From Bacteroides sp. (GTDB taxonomy: Bacteria; Bacteroidota; Bacteroidia; Bacteroidales; Muribaculaceae): a stretch of DNA of 64,000 nt. The stretch is from assembly GCA_014802335.1 (NCBI GenBank), contig JAAVCL010000027.1, positions 83,293 through 147,292 on the forward strand, in the 5' to 3' direction. A model generated the notes under the pieces. The model was given only the letters and a program-made list of their open reading frames with translations. It was not told where the DNA came from and made no database searches. Shown piece by piece: positions 62,831-64,000 of this stretch. The position numbers and the translations under genes were made by a program. Within the stretch, counting starts at the first letter, position 1; each line of letters opens with the position of its first letter.

Positions 62831-63697
62831 TTATAGGTCAGAATAAGGGATTGAGAAAGTGTCGCCTCCGTTGGGATCGCCTGTCTGAATTCCTTTTGTC
62901 AGCCAGCGCACACGCCACTCTGAGCGACCATGATTAAACGAATCGGGCATTTCACGTCCGTATGCCTTTTTCTGCAGGTAATCATCTCCGATTTTTGATG
63001 CGACATCCAATGCTTCCTCAATGTCGCCCGGTTCGATTGATTTGAACATCTTATTGTCGGTGTGGGCCCAGACTCCGGCGAAATAGTCTGCCTGCAATTC
63101 GAGTCTCACACTTATCCGGTTGGCCTCCGTCTCCGACACATTGTTCATCTGCTGATGTGCTTTCGGCAGGATACCCAGAAGATTCTGAACGTGGTGCCCA
63201 ACCTCATGGGCAATTACATAAGCGTATGCAAAATCACCGCCTCCGCCGATGTCCTTCTGCATATCCTTAAAAAAATCAAGGTCTATATACACCGTTTTGT
63301 CGGCCGAGCAGTAAAACGGACCCGTTTGAGAAGTGGCGTTTCCGCAGCCGCTCTGAACTGCCCCATGAAATAAAACCATTTTTGGAGCCTCATATTGTCC
63401 CCAGCCCTGTTCATGGAATATTTTTGTCCATACATCTTCAGTTCCGGCAAGGACCACCGAGGCAAAGTCGGCAAGTTGTTTGTCTTCTGTGGTTTCAACA
63501 TACTCACTGGTGGCAGTTCCCTGACTTTGATTACTCATTACATTTCTTGCAACATCTCCAAGATCTCCACCTGACAATAAGGTGAAAATACCGATTATCA
63601 CAGCACCCAGAATACCACCACCGATTCCTATGCTTTTTCCGCTTAATCCGCGCCTGTCTTCAATGTTGTTGCTGCGGCGCCTACCATCTATTCTCAT
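62831..63697 (-). CDS. YpfJ-like neutral zinc metallopeptidase
   Basis: 288 residues. A basic N-terminus (MRIDGRRRSNNIEDRRG) leads into one membrane helix (about 23-42, SIGIGGGILGAVIIGIF). The zinc site is VIAHEVGHHVQNLLGI, followed by SVRLELQADYFAGVWAHTDN with the third ligand. RRSNNIEDRR and the end SEWRVRWLTKGIQTGDPNGGDTF match the YpfJ/KPN_02809 family. It is anchored in the inner membrane, facing the periplasm. Substrate unknown. It heads a two-gene unit with the S41 peptidase. Confidence 0.92.
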   Translation of the reverse strand: MRIDGRRRSNNIEDRRGLSGKSIGIGGGILGAVIIGIFTLLSGGDLGDVARNVMSNQSQGTATSEYVETTEDKQLADFASVVLAGTEDVWTKIFHEQGWGQYEAPKMVLFHGAVQSGCGNATSQTGPFYCSADKTVYIDLDFFKDMQKDIGGGGDFAYAYVIAHEVGHHVQNLLGILPKAHQQMNNVSETEANRISVRLELQADYFAGVWAHTDNKMFKSIEPGDIEEALDVASKIGDDYLQKKAYGREMPDSFNHGRSEWRVRWLTKGIQTGDPNGGDTFSIPYSDL

Positions 63698-63882
63698 TGT
63701 CTTAAATTTAGTGCTTATTCTAATTTCGTAAGAAGGGTTCGTTCAGATTTTTACTTATCTTTTTTAATTAACGTTTTTTTAAGCATTTTGGATAATGAAG
63801 TAGTTTAAACTTTTATCTGTTTGGCCCCACCCCGTTATCGGCAAAGTTAACATTTATTGAGAGAATTGGGTCATAACCTTCA
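63698..63882. other. Gap with solitary repeat end
   Basis: No gene. At 63796-63810 lies TGAAGTAGTTTAAAC, a solitary end of the dispersed element family. CAAAGTTA at 63842-63849 is a minus-strand -7 box (TAACTTTG) without a clear -33 partner and may serve ypfJ, 145 bases away. Confidence 0.45.
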
Positions 63883-64000
63883 GAAGTCGTTTAAACTTTT
63901 TTCAAGGATAAGATTTATTAAGATTTTGAGCGAATTTTGATTCTTGAAGAAGGAGCATAGCGGGCTATGCGACTGATGAAAGAATCGAAAGGCGCCAAAA
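63883..64000. repeat. TGAAGTCG-type inverted-repeat element, long copy cut by the window edge
   Basis: Starts AGAAGTCGTTTAAAC and shares about 60 bases with 21791-21850. Beyond that it continues into a centre with GCATAGCGGGCTATGC (a hairpin at 63955-63970), then GAATCGAAAGGCGCCAAAA, which is partly complementary to the preceding TTTTGAGCGAATTTTGATTC. The expected right end lies outside the window. Confidence 0.7.

Noticed and set aside
1..64000. tRNA, rRNA, CRISPR array, restriction-modification or toxin-antitoxin genes
   Set aside because: No cloverleaf, repeat-spacer pattern or characteristic domain was recognised by eye; a covariance-model and profile search would be needed to exclude them fully.

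Overview
The window reads as chromosomal backbone of a gut-type Bacteroidota, order Bacteroidales. The evidence is TTTG-N18-21-TAnnTTTG promoters, absence of Shine-Dalgarno leaders, OmpA, TamL and PorD-like envelope proteins, Bacteroidales-type NusB and DUF5606, and moderate-to-low GC. Family Muribaculaceae is a plausible guess (secreted protein with a T9SS-like tail, gene order), but it is an inference. No rRNA, tRNA, CRISPR array, intact insertion sequence or prophage was recognised. Fifty protein genes are called.

Layout: 1-5285 (minus) holds the start of a dipeptidyl peptidase III gene, rlmI, and an envelope/isoprenoid cluster of a LytM-like protein, dxr and rseP. 5695-8660 (plus) carries two tandem OmpA-family porins, followed by a palindromic interspersed repeat and gdhA. 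10828-21710 (plus) is a cell-envelope block: an amidase-like protein interrupted by a golvesin-type domain, a GT2 glycosyltransferase, a DUF4922 HIT/GalT-like protein, a SpoIID-like protein without signal peptide, an AmpG-like permease and the outer-membrane assembly lipoprotein TamL. A HAD phosphatase follows. 22650-30092 (minus) is a small exopolysaccharide operon (Wza-like, Wzc-like tyrosine kinase, rfbA, rfbC, polymerase-like, glycosyltransferase) driven from one clear promoter.

30302-43459 is mostly metabolic: class I fumarase, lepA, Bcp peroxiredoxin, nhaA, a PHP phosphatase overlapping a CstA-family transporter, a PD40-like periplasmic protein, and an etfB-etfA-acyl-CoA dehydrogenase operon. 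43687-49046 is the accessory-looking part: an AraC regulator divergent from a secreted protein with a sorting-domain-like tail, and a TPR-transmembrane-LuxR regulator. 49264-60991 is a housekeeping run: rpsF-rpsR-rplI, dnaN, a DnaQ-like exonuclease, coaBC, a PorD-like protein, recN, rlmB, an unusually long nusB, yajC, a YbbR protein and coaE. 61192-63697 has DUF5606 and a convergent pair of exported peptidases (S41 and YpfJ-like).

The most interesting items are the peptidoglycan-turnover-like block (10828-21710), an internally duplicated NusB, a LytM protein that has lost its metal ligands, a 13-tyrosine tail on the Wzc kinase encoded by a repetitive tract, and two families of dispersed palindromic repeats: one with arms carrying GACGTGGC-type palindromes, and one bounded by TGAAGTCG/CGACTTCA ends with at least three two-ended copies, solitary ends, and one copy cut by the window edge. 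No clearly new defence or mobile system was found.
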